A stretch of DNA of 64,000 bases from an uncultured Selenomonas sp. (GCA_947167105.1 CAMVGU010000015.1:19699-83698), one strand, 5' to 3'; positions 39,758-49,458 are shown, counted from the first letter of the stretch. Program-made: numbers and translations. The notes: generated by a model from the sequence alone, not told the origin.

Positions 39758-40313
39758 ACAGATCTACCCCCGCTTTTTTCGCCAACAGGGCTGTCCGGTA
39801 CAGCGGCAGCCCCACCACATTGGAATAAGAGCCTTCGATTCCCTCAATAAATACTGCTGCGCCACCCTGCAGGGCATAGGCCCCCGCCTTGTCCAGGGGC
39901 TCCCCTGTGGCCACATAGCGGCTGATTTCCTCTGCCGTCAGCTCCCCAAACTGCACCTGGGTGCTTACGGCCTCGGAAAAGGTCTGCCCCCCTGAGACCC
40001 AGGCAATGCCTGTCAGCACCTCGTGCCTGCGCCCGGAAAGGGCAGCAAGCATGGAGCATGCCTCCGCCGCATCCCTGGGCTTGCCGTAGATTTTGCCCTC
40101 CAGGGCTACCACCGTATCAGCCCCCAGCACGGCCTCCCCCGGATGCTCCCTGGCCACCGCCTCCGCCTTGGCTGCCGCATTGAGCCGCACCAATTCTGCC
40201 GGGGACTCTGCCTGGGATAGTTCCTCGGCCTCGCTCACTTCCACGCGAAACAAGGCCCCGATCTGCTGCAGCAGCTCACGCCTGCGAGGCGAGCCGGATG
40301 CCAGAATAAACAT
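39735..40313 (-). CDS. maf: Maf family nucleotide pyrophosphatase
   Basis: MFILASGSPRRRELLQQIG...VLGADTVVALEGKIYGKPRD. Confidence 0.97.
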   Translation of the reverse strand: MFILASGSPRRRELLQQIGALFRVEVSEAEELSQAESPAELVRLNAAAKAEAVAREHPGEAVLGADTVVALEGKIYGKPRDAAEACSMLAALSGRRHEVLTGIAWVSGGQTFSEAVSTQVQFGELTAEEISRYVATGEPLDKAGAYALQGGAAVFIEGIEGSYSNVVGLPLYRTALLAKKAGVDLYGKGSSK

Positions 40314-40327
40314 CTGCCTGCCTCCTT

Positions 40328-40573
40328 TCAGTTGAACCTGCGGAACAGATAGACCGCCAGCACCACTCCCAGAATGCTGATCAAATTCGGCGCAAAGGCC
40401 AGCCCCAGGGTAAACTGGATGACATACAGGTTAAAGGTGGCCGGTGCCACGTCAAAGACCGGATATGTATCCACCAGATAAGGCATAAAGCCCGACAAAA
40501 CATCCACCTTGCTTAAAAGCTGGCCTAAAAGCCCGCCCAGTATGGCCCCAATCACCACATATAACACACACAT
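40328..40573 (-). CDS. DUF4321-like small membrane protein
   Basis: MCVLYVVIGAILGGLLGQLLSKV...FTLGLAFAPNLISILGVVLAVYLF; C-terminal part of ORF 40328..41158, exact start uncertain. Confidence 0.65.
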   Translation of the reverse strand: MCVLYVVIGAILGGLLGQLLSKVDVLSGFMPYLVDTYPVFDVAPATFNLYVIQFTLGLAFAPNLISILGVVLAVYLFRRFN

Positions 40574-40649
40574 GCCGGTTCCCCGGCTCCCTCCGAACCT
40601 GGCCAAAAAAATCCCCTCCAAAACTTGACTATTCGTTCCGGCAGCAAAA

Positions 40650-40692
40650 AATCCTGCCCGGAAAAGTTTACCCCTTTCCAGGCAGGATGTAA
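40650..40692 (-). terminator. Rho-independent terminator downstream of ArsB/NhaD-like gene
   Basis: Minus strand ATCCTGCCTGGAAA...TTTTCCGGGCAGGATTTTTTG. Confidence 0.75.
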
Positions 40693-40707
40693 AGGTCATT
40701 GCTATGC

Positions 40708-41985
40708 TCAAATCAGATACCGCAGATAAACATAAACCGTGGACAGGACGATGGTAAAGATCATAATGGGGAAGCCCACTTTCAGGTAGTTGATGAAGGT
40801 GATGCGCACTCCCCGCTCGGCTGCCAGCCCCGCCACGATGAGATTGGCGCTGGCGCCCACCAGGGTGCCGTTGCCTCCCAGGCAGGCACCAAGGGCCAGG
40901 CTCCACCAGATTGGCTCCAGATTGGAAACGCCCATTTCCCCCATGCCCTGTATGAGAGGAATCATGGTGGCCACAAAAGGGATATTGTCCAGCACCGAGG
41001 ACACAATGGCCGAGAGCCAGAGTACCAGGAGGGAGGTCGCTGTCACGTCCCCGCCGGTGAGCTCCACTGCCTGCTGGGCCAGGCTGCCGATAATGCCTGT
41101 CTCTATCAGTCCGCCTACGGCGATGAACAGGCCGATAAAGAAGAAGATGGTCGCCCACTCCACTGATTTCATGGTGCTTTCCACCAGATGATGGCTGCCC
41201 CCTGCCAGGAGCAGGAGCAAGAAGCCCCCTGCCAGGGCAATGGTGGAATTTTCGATATGGGTCAGGGAATGGGTGAAGAAGCCCAGGATAGTCAGTCCCA
41301 GCACGAACAGCGCCTTGTAGAGCAGCTTCATATCCTTCAGGGATTCCTTCTCGTCCATCTGCATCATTTCCGCCTGCAGTTCCGGCTTGGTCTCCAGATT
41401 CTTGCGGTAGATGACTTCCATGATAAAGATGACAATGGCCAGATTGATGAAGGCAATGGGAGCCAGGTTCTCAATGAAGGCCACAAAGGTCAGTTCCTTG
41501 ACGGCGCTGCCGATCATGATGTTCGGCGGGTCGCCTATCAGGGTGGCTGTACCGCCTATATTGGAGGCGATAATCTGGGTCAGCAGGAAGGGTATGGGCT
41601 TCAGGTGCAGTTTCTGGGTAATGGAGAAGGTAACAGGCACCATCAGCAGTACCGTGGTCACATTATCCAAAAAAGCGGAAAAGACCGCCGTGATAAGCCC
41701 CAGGTATATAAGCAGGCGGCGCGGCTCCGCCTTGGCTACCTTCGCGGCCTTGACCGCCACATAGTCGAACAGGCCGGTGTGGCTGGTGACTCCCACCAGC
41801 ACCATCATGCCCACCAGCAGCCCCAGGGTATTGAAATCCACATGGTGTATCGCCTGCTCCTGGGACAGGATGCCCAAGAGCAGCATAGCCACTGCTCCCA
41901 GCACCGCCGCCACCGTGCGGTGTATTTTTTCCGAGACAATCACCATGTACATGAATACGAAAATAATGCCTGCCAGTGTTGCCAT
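40708..41985 (-). CDS. ArsB/NhaD (ion transporter superfamily) permease
   Basis: MATLAGIIFVFMYMVIVSEKIHRTVAAVLGAVAMLLLGILSQEQAI...IGDPPNIMIGSA; start at internal Met 41985. Confidence 0.9.
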   Translation of the reverse strand: MATLAGIIFVFMYMVIVSEKIHRTVAAVLGAVAMLLLGILSQEQAIHHVDFNTLGLLVGMMVLVGVTSHTGLFDYVAVKAAKVAKAEPRRLLIYLGLITAVFSAFLDNVTTVLLMVPVTFSITQKLHLKPIPFLLTQIIASNIGGTATLIGDPPNIMIGSAVKELTFVAFIENLAPIAFINLAIVIFIMEVIYRKNLETKPELQAEMMQMDEKESLKDMKLLYKALFVLGLTILGFFTHSLTHIENSTIALAGGFLLLLLAGGSHHLVESTMKSVEWATIFFFIGLFIAVGGLIETGIIGSLAQQAVELTGGDVTATSLLVLWLSAIVSSVLDNIPFVATMIPLIQGMGEMGVSNLEPIWWSLALGACLGGNGTLVGASANLIVAGLAAERGVRITFINYLKVGFPIMIFTIVLSTVYVYLRYLI

Positions 41986-42118
41986 TACTGCCTCCTTTTC
42001 TCTGCAAAAAAAAATAGACGGAGCCTGCTGCTGAACAGACTCCACCTAAAATCTCCCTATACAATTATAAGGCCATTGTTCCAGATTTGCCGTAGGCAAA
42101 TCCTCCTCTCGGCCTTTC

Positions 42119-42197
42119 AACGAGGCAGGAGATATGCTCCCGCCTGCTAAGATGTACACCCCCACTTACAGAAGTGGGGGACATCTTCTGCCTCGTT
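42119..42197. repeat. Palindrome-associated small repeat (IS200/IS605-end-like)
   Basis: Outer AACGAGGCAG/CTGCCTCGTT (42119..42128/42188..42197), inner AGATGTACACCCCCACTT-ACAG-AAGTGGGGGACATCT. Confidence 0.55.
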
Positions 42198-42655
42198 ATA
42201 CTCTTTAAAGGAAAAATGTTCCTCTCAAGATGCCACATTCTCCCCCACCATCCTCAAGAGGGTCCCCCGCCCCCCAATGGGGGCGGACTTTTGCTGCGCT
42301 GTGCAGGAGGCAACGGTAATCCCGCGCCCAGGGATGGGCGCTGCCGCCCTCGTTCTCCAAGGAAGGGAACCAGTGTCCCGCCTCGTCCATATCCGCAATA
42401 ATTGCCCGATATGCGGCCATCTGCTGCGTCATCGTCAGTCGCCATAGCCCGCTATGGCTCCTTCCTCTTCCTTGCACCTGACCACATCTCGAACAATTAT
42501 TTTTGCGTATCTGAACGAGGTGGGACACCAGGGCGGCGGTTTTCTTTGGTTACTTTCTTTGTCCACACAAAGAAAGTAACACCACGAGCCATGCCCGTCA
42601 GCAAAAAAATCTCTCTTCAAGGGAAGGCTTTTTCTTTAGCGAGTACAGGTACATC
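42197..42655. repeat. Copy A of direct repeat flanking the RND operon
   Basis: Shares tatactctttaaa, caccctcaagagggtcccccgccccc, ggtaatcccgcgcccagggatgggcgctgccgccctcgttctccaaggaagggaac and ggttactttctttgtccacacaaagaaagtaacaccacgagcc with copy B. Confidence 0.8.
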
Positions 42656-42673
42656 ATACCATAGCATAACACA

Positions 42674-45600
42674 CTAGGTCAATTTGCGCTGGGCGAAAAA
42701 AAGAAAAATAATGGGTATCACCAGGAGGGTAAAGACCGTGGAGGTCAAAAGGCCGCCGATAATGACCCAGGCCATGGAGACCCTGGTCTCCGAGCCTGCG
42801 GTCAGGGACAGGGCCATGGGCAGCATGCCCACCATCATGGTGATGGTAGTCATGCATATGGGCCGCAGGCGCACGCGGCCTGCCTCTATAATGGCTGCCA
42901 GGGGCTCCCGCCCCCGCTCCATCAGGGTCAGGGTATAGTCTATCAGGAGGGTGCCGTTCTTGGCCACAATGCCGTCCATCACCAGAATACCAATCATGGA
43001 GTACAAATTCAGCGTATTATGGGTTAAAAGCAGCAGCAGAATGGAACCTATCAGCCCCAAAGGCAGGGAGAACATGCGGATAAAGGGAGTAACTACGGAT
43101 TCGTAGAGCACCGCCAGCAGCATGTAGATAAGCACCAGTGCCAGGAACAGGGCAGAGAGCAGTTCCGAGAAAGTCTCATCCATGCGGGTGGCCTGTCCCC
43201 TGAACTGATAGGTGACACCCACTCCCAGTTCCATGTTTTTCAGGGCCTTCTGCACATCGGCAGCCACATCGCCGATGGGCCGCCCCGCTAAGTTGGCACC
43301 GATGGCGATAGAGCGCTGCCTATCCACCCGGCGGATGCTGACGGGCCCCCGCCCATTGGAGATGGTGGCAATATCACCCAGATAGATAAGCTGTCCCCCT
43401 GCCTGAATGGGCACATGGGCCACATCAGAGGCACGGTAGCCGTCCGCTCCCTGGAAGCGCACCTTGATGCTTGTATCCTGGCCGCTGTTCAGCACATCAT
43501 TCTTCAGTTCCCCCGCCGAAATGCCGGAAATGGCCGAAGCAAAGGCTGTCTCCACATCTGCCAGGGAAGTGCCGTAGGTCTTCAGCTTCTCCCGATCCAC
43601 CCGGAGCTGCAGCTCCGGCATGCCCTCCACATAGGTGGAATTCACGTCCGTGACGCCCTGCACCTCTGTCCGCAGGATGGCCATGACCTTCTCCGCCGCC
43701 CCATTCAGCTCGTCAGGGTGATTGCCCCGCAGCTCTATCTGCAGCGCCCCGCCCCCATTGCGGGCACCACCCCCGGAGATGCCCGCCACATTGGTCTGGG
43801 TCTCCGACACCCGCACCTGGGCAGTAGGGATGGTACTTGCAAAGCGGCGCACTTCATTTGCCACCTGCCAGACCGTGCGGCTGCGCTCTGTCCTGTCCAC
43901 CAACTGCACCTTGATGCGGCCTTCGTAAGCGGTGGAGCCCCCTGCCTGGGTCATGTAGTATTTGACCTCCGGGATCTCCGCCAATTTTGTCTCCAACTGC
44001 CGCGCCACCTTGTTGGTTTCCTCTGCCGAGGAGCCCACAGGCGCCTGGATATTGATGGTAAAGCTGGACTCATCCGTCTGGGGCATGTACTCCGTGCCCA
44101 CCGCCCCCAGGGGCACCAGGGCCAGCACTCCGACAAACACCGCAAGGATAGTGAGCAGCAATTTCTTCTGATGCCCCAGGCTCCAGCGCAGAAGCTGCTC
44201 ATAGCCCTCTACTGCCTGCTGCTCCAGGTTATCCAAGCGCTGCCACAGCCTGCCCACGGGGGGCTGATAGCCCTGCCTGTAGAAGCGGGAGGCCAGCATG
44301 GGTGTCAGTGTAAAGGAAACAAACAGGGAGAAGGCCCCCGCAAACACGATGGTCAGCCCGAACTGCCGGAAATACTGGCCTGTCATGCCCTCCATAAAGG
44401 CAATGGGCATAAAGACCGCCGCGTCGCAGAGGGTGATGGCCACCGCCGCCATGCCGATCTCCGTGCGGCCCTGCTCCGCAGCCTCCCTGGGTGCCTCCCC
44501 CATCTGCAAATGCCTGGTGATATTTTCCAGCACCACAATGGAATCATCCACCAGTATGCCTATGCAGAGGGTCATGCCCATCAGGGACATCATGTTGAAG
44601 GTGAAGCCGCAGAGGTACATCACGAAGAAGGTGGCAATCAGGGATGTGGGTATGGCAATCATAACCGCTGCCGTGCTGCGCCAGCCCCGCAGGAAGAAGA
44701 ACAGCACCAGCCCGGTGGTAATCAGTCCCTCTGCCAGCGTCCCCATGGTATTATGCAAAGAGGTCTGCACATAGTCCGCATCATTTGACACTACGATAAA
44801 CTGGTACTCAGGATAATCCCGGCGCAGCTTCTGCACGCTGTGCATGATACCCGCCGCTGTCTCCACCACATTGGCATCGCTGTTCTTGTAGATGAGGACA
44901 TTGATGGCATCCTCGCCGTTCAGCCGCCCGTAGCGCTCCGTGCGGGCAGACTGCTCCCGGATGGTCGCTACCGCAGTCAGGGGGATGGGCTGGCCGGAGG
45001 CATTATCTACTTGTACCTGCTCAATATCCGCCACGGATTTGTACTGGGCAATCACCCGCACATCGGACTTGGTGGTTTCCGTATAGACGGAGCCGGAGGG
45101 CAGCAGCTGGTTCTCACTGCGCAGGGCGCTGGCGATTTTATCCAGGGTCAGTTGGTAGGCCGCCATCTTGTCGCGGTTTACCTCTACTGCCACTTCATTG
45201 TCCCGCCCGCCGTGGAGCTCCACCTCCGACACGCCCCCGGCCTGCTGAATGATTTCCTGAAAGACATTCTCTGTCTGGGAATAGGTATCCGCCAGGCCGT
45301 AGGGGGACATGACAGCCAGCTCCACAATGGGCTTGGCATTGATATCCCGCTTGATGACCACGGGCGAATCCGCCTCATCAGGCAGCCGGTTCTTGATGGC
45401 CTCCACCTTCTTGGTGGCTTCAATGGCCGCCATATCCGCATCTGCCTTGAACTCCAGCTCCAGGCCAATGCGCGCCCGCTCATAGCTGGCAGTGGAGGTA
45501 ATCTTCTTTACGTCCGACACCGAGGACAGGGCATCCTCCACCGGCTTCACGATTTCCTGCTCCACGGACTCCGCGCTGGCCCCCGGATATTTCACCGTGA

Positions 45601-45739
45601 CCGTAACATAGGGCGTATTCAGGGCCGGCAGCAGCTCCACGCCGATGCGGTAGTAGCTGTACAGCCCCAGAACCACGAAGAAGGCCACAATCATGGAAAT
45701 GCCCACGGGGCGCTCTATGGAAAAACGGGTAAGATTCAT
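42674..45739 (-). CDS. RND family multidrug efflux transporter (AcrB-like)
   Basis: 1021 aa; FSIERPVGISMIVAFFVVLG...; GILVDDSIVVLENI; ATGA overlap with adaptor. Confidence 0.95.
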   Translation of the reverse strand: MNLTRFSIERPVGISMIVAFFVVLGLYSYYRIGVELLPALNTPYVTVTVKYPGASAESVEQEIVKPVEDALSSVSDVKKITSTASYERARIGLELEFKADADMAAIEATKKVEAIKNRLPDEADSPVVIKRDINAKPIVELAVMSPYGLADTYSQTENVFQEIIQQAGGVSEVELHGGRDNEVAVEVNRDKMAAYQLTLDKIASALRSENQLLPSGSVYTETTKSDVRVIAQYKSVADIEQVQVDNASGQPIPLTAVATIREQSARTERYGRLNGEDAINVLIYKNSDANVVETAAGIMHSVQKLRRDYPEYQFIVVSNDADYVQTSLHNTMGTLAEGLITTGLVLFFFLRGWRSTAAVMIAIPTSLIATFFVMYLCGFTFNMMSLMGMTLCIGILVDDSIVVLENITRHLQMGEAPREAAEQGRTEIGMAAVAITLCDAAVFMPIAFMEGMTGQYFRQFGLTIVFAGAFSLFVSFTLTPMLASRFYRQGYQPPVGRLWQRLDNLEQQAVEGYEQLLRWSLGHQKKLLLTILAVFVGVLALVPLGAVGTEYMPQTDESSFTINIQAPVGSSAEETNKVARQLETKLAEIPEVKYYMTQAGGSTAYEGRIKVQLVDRTERSRTVWQVANEVRRFASTIPTAQVRVSETQTNVAGISGGGARNGGGALQIELRGNHPDELNGAAEKVMAILRTEVQGVTDVNSTYVEGMPELQLRVDREKLKTYGTSLADVETAFASAISGISAGELKNDVLNSGQDTSIKVRFQGADGYRASDVAHVPIQAGGQLIYLGDIATISNGRGPVSIRRVDRQRSIAIGANLAGRPIGDVAADVQKALKNMELGVGVTYQFRGQATRMDETFSELLSALFLALVLIYMLLAVLYESVVTPFIRMFSLPLGLIGSILLLLLTHNTLNLYSMIGILVMDGIVAKNGTLLIDYTLTLMERGREPLAAIIEAGRVRLRPICMTTITMMVGMLPMALSLTAGSETRVSMAWVIIGGLLTSTVFTLLVIPIIFLFFAQRKLT

Positions 45740-47019
45740 GCGCCCTCACCCGCTTCCTGCCCTTCCTCCTGGTAAACAGCCTCCACCTCCATGCCTTCCC
45801 GCAGGCGATCCTGGTTCGTGATAATGACCACATCTCCCTCGGAGAGGCCGGACAGAATCTCCTGCATCTCATCATTCATCAGGCCGATTCTGACCTCCCG
45901 TTCCTCAGCCCTGCCCTCCTCATCCAGCACCCAGACCGTCTGCCTGCCGCTGCGGGAGAGGACTGCCCCCTTGGGCACGAACAAGGTTTGGGGGCGCTGG
46001 AGAATATCCAGGGCCGTATGGGCAAAGAGGCCCGCCTTGATTTCCCCGGTCTTATCCTCCTGCAGCTCCACCCTGACCTGATAGGTCTTGGAGCCTGCGT
46101 CCATGGCAGGGCTGACATAAGTGATGCGCCCCGGATAGTCACGGCCCAGGGCATCAATCGTCACCTGAACCTCCATGCCCGGCTCCAGAATGGCCGCATC
46201 AGACTCGGACAGGGTACAGTCCACATTGGTATGGCTATTATCCACCAGGGACAGCAGCTTGGTGCCCGCCGTCACCAGCTCCCCCACCTCTGCCTTGCGA
46301 TAGCCGATAATGCCTGCCCTGGGGGCACGCAGGTACATGTCCTCACGCTGCTGCAAAAGTGACTGGGCTCCCCGCTCCGCCTTCTCCGCCCCGTAGCGTT
46401 TCGACTGCACGCTGGCGGGGATGCCGTCCTCCACCTGATTCTCCAGGATCTCAAAGGCAGCCTGGCTGGCCATGAACTCCTGCCGCACAGAATCCAGGGT
46501 GTCCTGAGAAATGGCACCAATGGAGAACAAATATTCATTGCGCTCATACTTGCTCTTTTCCAACTCGTAATTCGTCCTGGCCTTCAGGTAATTGGCCTCA
46601 TAGGTGGCTTCCGCCTCATGGGCATCCGCCCTGGCCGCCCCGGCCTGGGCCTGCTGCTCCAGAATGGAAATATCCAGATCTGCCGTATCCTGCACCAGGA
46701 GGATCTCCCCGGCCTCCACCCTGTCCCCCAGCTCCACCCGCACCTCCGCTATGCGCCCGGAGTATTTCGGGGCCAGGGCAATATCCGCCGCCGCCACCGT
46801 CTGGCCGGAGAGCACCACATGCCGCATCATATCCCGGCGACTGAGCTCCATCACCTGCACCAGAGGCTTCTGCATCACGCTCCTGGGCTGCTCGTCCCTT
46901 CCATGGCCGAAATACATATAGAGGGCCAGGGCAAAAACTGCGCCCAAGGCCAATACAATCAGCCCCTGCCGCTTATTCATGCCCTTGATTCTCTCCGCAA
47001 TTTTCCCCTGATGGCGCAT
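45736..47019 (-). CDS. RND efflux periplasmic adaptor (HlyD/MFP)
   Basis: QVMELSRRDMMRHVVLSGQTVAAADIALAPKYSGRIAEVRVELGDRVEAGEILLVQD; start near 47019 or 46980, not the ORF-track start. Confidence 0.93.
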   Translation of the reverse strand: MRHQGKIAERIKGMNKRQGLIVLALGAVFALALYMYFGHGRDEQPRSVMQKPLVQVMELSRRDMMRHVVLSGQTVAAADIALAPKYSGRIAEVRVELGDRVEAGEILLVQDTADLDISILEQQAQAGAARADAHEAEATYEANYLKARTNYELEKSKYERNEYLFSIGAISQDTLDSVRQEFMASQAAFEILENQVEDGIPASVQSKRYGAEKAERGAQSLLQQREDMYLRAPRAGIIGYRKAEVGELVTAGTKLLSLVDNSHTNVDCTLSESDAAILEPGMEVQVTIDALGRDYPGRITYVSPAMDAGSKTYQVRVELQEDKTGEIKAGLFAHTALDILQRPQTLFVPKGAVLSRSGRQTVWVLDEEGRAEEREVRIGLMNDEMQEILSGLSEGDVVIITNQDRLREGMEVEAVYQEEGQEAGEGA

Positions 47020-47034
47020 CCCGGCCAGCTCCTT

Positions 47035-47575
47035 TGCTATACTCTTTAAAAAAATCCTCTCAAGCTGCAACCTCTTTACCCCCACCACCCTCAAGAGGGT
47101 CCCCCGCCCCCAAGGGGGCGGACATGTGCTACGCAGAAGGCAATGGTAATCCCGCGCCCAGGGATGGGCGCTGCCGCCCTCGTTCTCCAAGGAAGGGAAC
47201 AAGGGCGGCGGTTTTCTTTGGTTACTACGAAATCTTAGCAAGCGCAAGCCGTAGGCGTAGCGGGAGCTTAGATTTCGTGTAAGGGCGTGTGGACACCGCA
47301 GGTGTCCAGTAAGTTTACTTTCTTTGTCCACACAAAGAAAGTAACACCACGAGCCGTGCCCGCTAGGGCGTGTTGATTAATTCACTCAGCCCATCTTCAT
47401 GGGTCTTGACTGCCCCTGCTGCGTTGACAAATCCTCAGCATAGCACCACTATGCCTGCGGTTTGTCGCCTTGCATGGACAGCCAATCCCCACAAATCTGG
47501 ACTAAGCTCATTTAATCAACACGCCCTAGTGAAAAATTCTTTCCTCAAAGGGAAGACTTTTACCAGTTTAGTGCA
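47035..47575. repeat. Copy B of direct repeat, interrupted by two insertions
   Basis: See copy A; carries a ~92-bp insertion (47225..47316) and a 167-bp MITE (47363..47529) absent from copy A. Confidence 0.75.
47363..47529. mobile_element. MITE-like element, copy 1
   Basis: CTAGGGCGTGTTGATTAA / TTAATCAACACGCCCTAG 18-bp perfect TIRs; 167 bp. Confidence 0.8.
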
Positions 47576-47675
47576 AATTTCAAACCTTGCCAAGACCTGC
47601 TTTTCGCGATAAAATGGAAGAAGTCGATTTTTATCAATTTTCTATAAATATTAACACCAGAAAGAAGGTCATATT

Positions 47676-48839
47676 ATGCAGGCAGTAAAAATACGTGAGA
47701 ACATCTATTGGGTGGGAGCCATCGACTGGTCCATGCGCTCCTTCCACGGCTATGAAACGGGGCGCGGCTCCACCTATAACGCCTACCTGATCATGGATGA
47801 AAAAATCACCCTGATCGACACCGTCAAGCACGGCTTTGAAGAAGAACTTTTGCAGCGGGTGCAGAGCATCGTGAACCCTGCCAAAATTGATTACATCGTG
47901 TCCAGCCATGTGGAGCCTGACCACTCCGGCTCCATCCCCTTTATGCACGAGCACTGCCCTAATGCCACCATCATCACCAGCCAGCCCCAGGGCCTGAAGG
48001 GCCTTACCGCCCGCTACGGCGAGCTGCCCTATCAGGCCGTGAAAGCCGGGGACACGCTGAAGCTAGGCAGCCGCACCCTGTCTTTCGTCCCCACCCCCAT
48101 GCTGCACTGGCCGGACAGCATGGTCACTTACTGCCCGGAGGAAAAAATCCTCTTTTCCAATGATGCCTTCGGCCAGCACTACGCCACCAGCTCCCGCTTC
48201 GATGACGAGAACGACCTGCCCGTCACCATGCACGAGGCCCAGAAATACTATGCCAACATCCTGATGCTCTACGGCCAGCAGGCCCAGAAGGCCCTTGCCG
48301 CCCTGGGTGGGCTCGACATCGACCTTATCGCCACGGGCCACGGCCTAATCTGGCGCAAGTACATCAAGGAAATACTGGCAAGCTACCAGAAATGGTCCAA
48401 GCAGGAGCTGGAGGAGAGGGCCGTGGTGGTCTTTGACAGCATGTGGCACTCCACCGAGCTGATGGCCCGCGCCATTGCCGAGGCCTTCGAGGGAAAAGGC
48501 ATTCGCTGCAATTACTACGACCTGAAAGCCAATCATTACTCCGACATTGTTACCGATGTGCTTACCGCCAGATACCTGGCCGTAGGCTCTCCCACCCTCA
48601 ACAACCAGATGATGCCCACCGTCGCCAGCTTCCTCTGCTACCTGAAGGGGCTGGCACCGAAGAACCACAAGGCCTTCGCCTTCGGCTCCTACGGCTGGGG
48701 CGGCCAGAGCATCGCCTTGGTGGAGGATGAGCTGAAAGCCTGCGGCTGCGAAATAGTGCTGGAAAAAATCCGCCAGGCCAATGTGCCCACGGAAGCCGAC
48801 CTCCGCGCCATCGCGGAAAAGGTGCAGGGCATCCTGTAA
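47676..48839 (+). CDS. FprA-type flavodiiron protein
   Basis: Metallo-beta-lactamase SSHVEPDHSGSIPF and C-terminal flavodoxin VVVFDSMWHSTELMARAIAEAF. Confidence 0.95.
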   Translation: MQAVKIRENIYWVGAIDWSMRSFHGYETGRGSTYNAYLIMDEKITLIDTVKHGFEEELLQRVQSIVNPAKIDYIVSSHVEPDHSGSIPFMHEHCPNATIITSQPQGLKGLTARYGELPYQAVKAGDTLKLGSRTLSFVPTPMLHWPDSMVTYCPEEKILFSNDAFGQHYATSSRFDDENDLPVTMHEAQKYYANILMLYGQQAQKALAALGGLDIDLIATGHGLIWRKYIKEILASYQKWSKQELEERAVVVFDSMWHSTELMARAIAEAFEGKGIRCNYYDLKANHYSDIVTDVLTARYLAVGSPTLNNQMMPTVASFLCYLKGLAPKNHKAFAFGSYGWGGQSIALVEDELKACGCEIVLEKIRQANVPTEADLRAIAEKVQGIL

Positions 48840-48854
48840 AAATCAATCAATGAC

Positions 48855-48897
48855 AAAGGGGCAAACACGGTCTGTATCTGTGTTTGCCCCTTTTTTC
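48855..48897 (+). terminator. Rho-independent terminator
   Basis: AAAGGGGCAAACAC..GTGTTTGCCCCTTTTTT. Confidence 0.85.
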
Positions 48898-48903
48898 GTA
48901 CTC

Positions 48904-49344
48904 TTATTTGATGAGGGTAAGCCGCCCCAGCCTCAGTGCTCTTTCCTTGGCGCTTTCCGCCGAGTCTCTGTTCTCACCCTCCACCTGCACATGCTTATGC
49001 CTGGCCCGTTCCAGCCCCGTGGGCTTCACATGGCGCTGCTGCTCCTGATCCTTATACAGGAGTTCCAGCATATTTACCTGCTTCAAAAACTCCTTCAGGC
49101 AGCCGCTCTTGCGGGCCTGGCGGATTTTGCTGGCCAGCAGCACCACCGCCTCATCCTGCACATCCAGCAGGCTCCCCCGTTGCAACAGAGGCTCCAGCCC
49201 CTCTGCCAGGCCAATGCGCTCAAGATAAGAGGCCAGGTTGCCGCGAAAATATGCCAGCCGCATACGCTCCTGCAAACGGATGGCCCCGCGCACCATGATA
49301 CTGTCCAGCCGCTCCTCAAAACCCGCATGCTTCATGGCATGCAC
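48904..49344 (-). CDS. Hypothetical protein
   Basis: 146-aa basic ORF; no recognised domain. Confidence 0.5.
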   Translation of the reverse strand: MHAMKHAGFEERLDSIMVRGAIRLQERMRLAYFRGNLASYLERIGLAEGLEPLLQRGSLLDVQDEAVVLLASKIRQARKSGCLKEFLKQVNMLELLYKDQEQQRHVKPTGLERARHKHVQVEGENRDSAESAKERALRLGRLTLIK

Positions 49345-49458
49345 ACTTCCTCAGACATGAACATCCCCCTACTCGCATAACACACTCTGAGGTTAGTTCG
49401 CTAAGGAGCAGTTTTTTTCCTGCTTTTTGTTAAAAAAATAAAATTTTATCCGCACGCC

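Noticed and set aside
40574-41158. N-terminal extension of ORF 40328..41158
   Set aside because: Out-of-frame read of the ArsB/NhaD-like gene; only the DUF4321-like C-terminal part is plausible.
43415-44788. 457-aa + ORF inside the RND gene
   Set aside because: Antisense artefact of GC-rich coding; RND protein is intact.
47280-47310. Possible CRISPR-like or riboswitch signal around GGACACCGCAGGTGTCC
   Set aside because: Single hairpin inside a repeat insertion; no regular spacer/repeat periodicity and no cas genes anywhere in the window.
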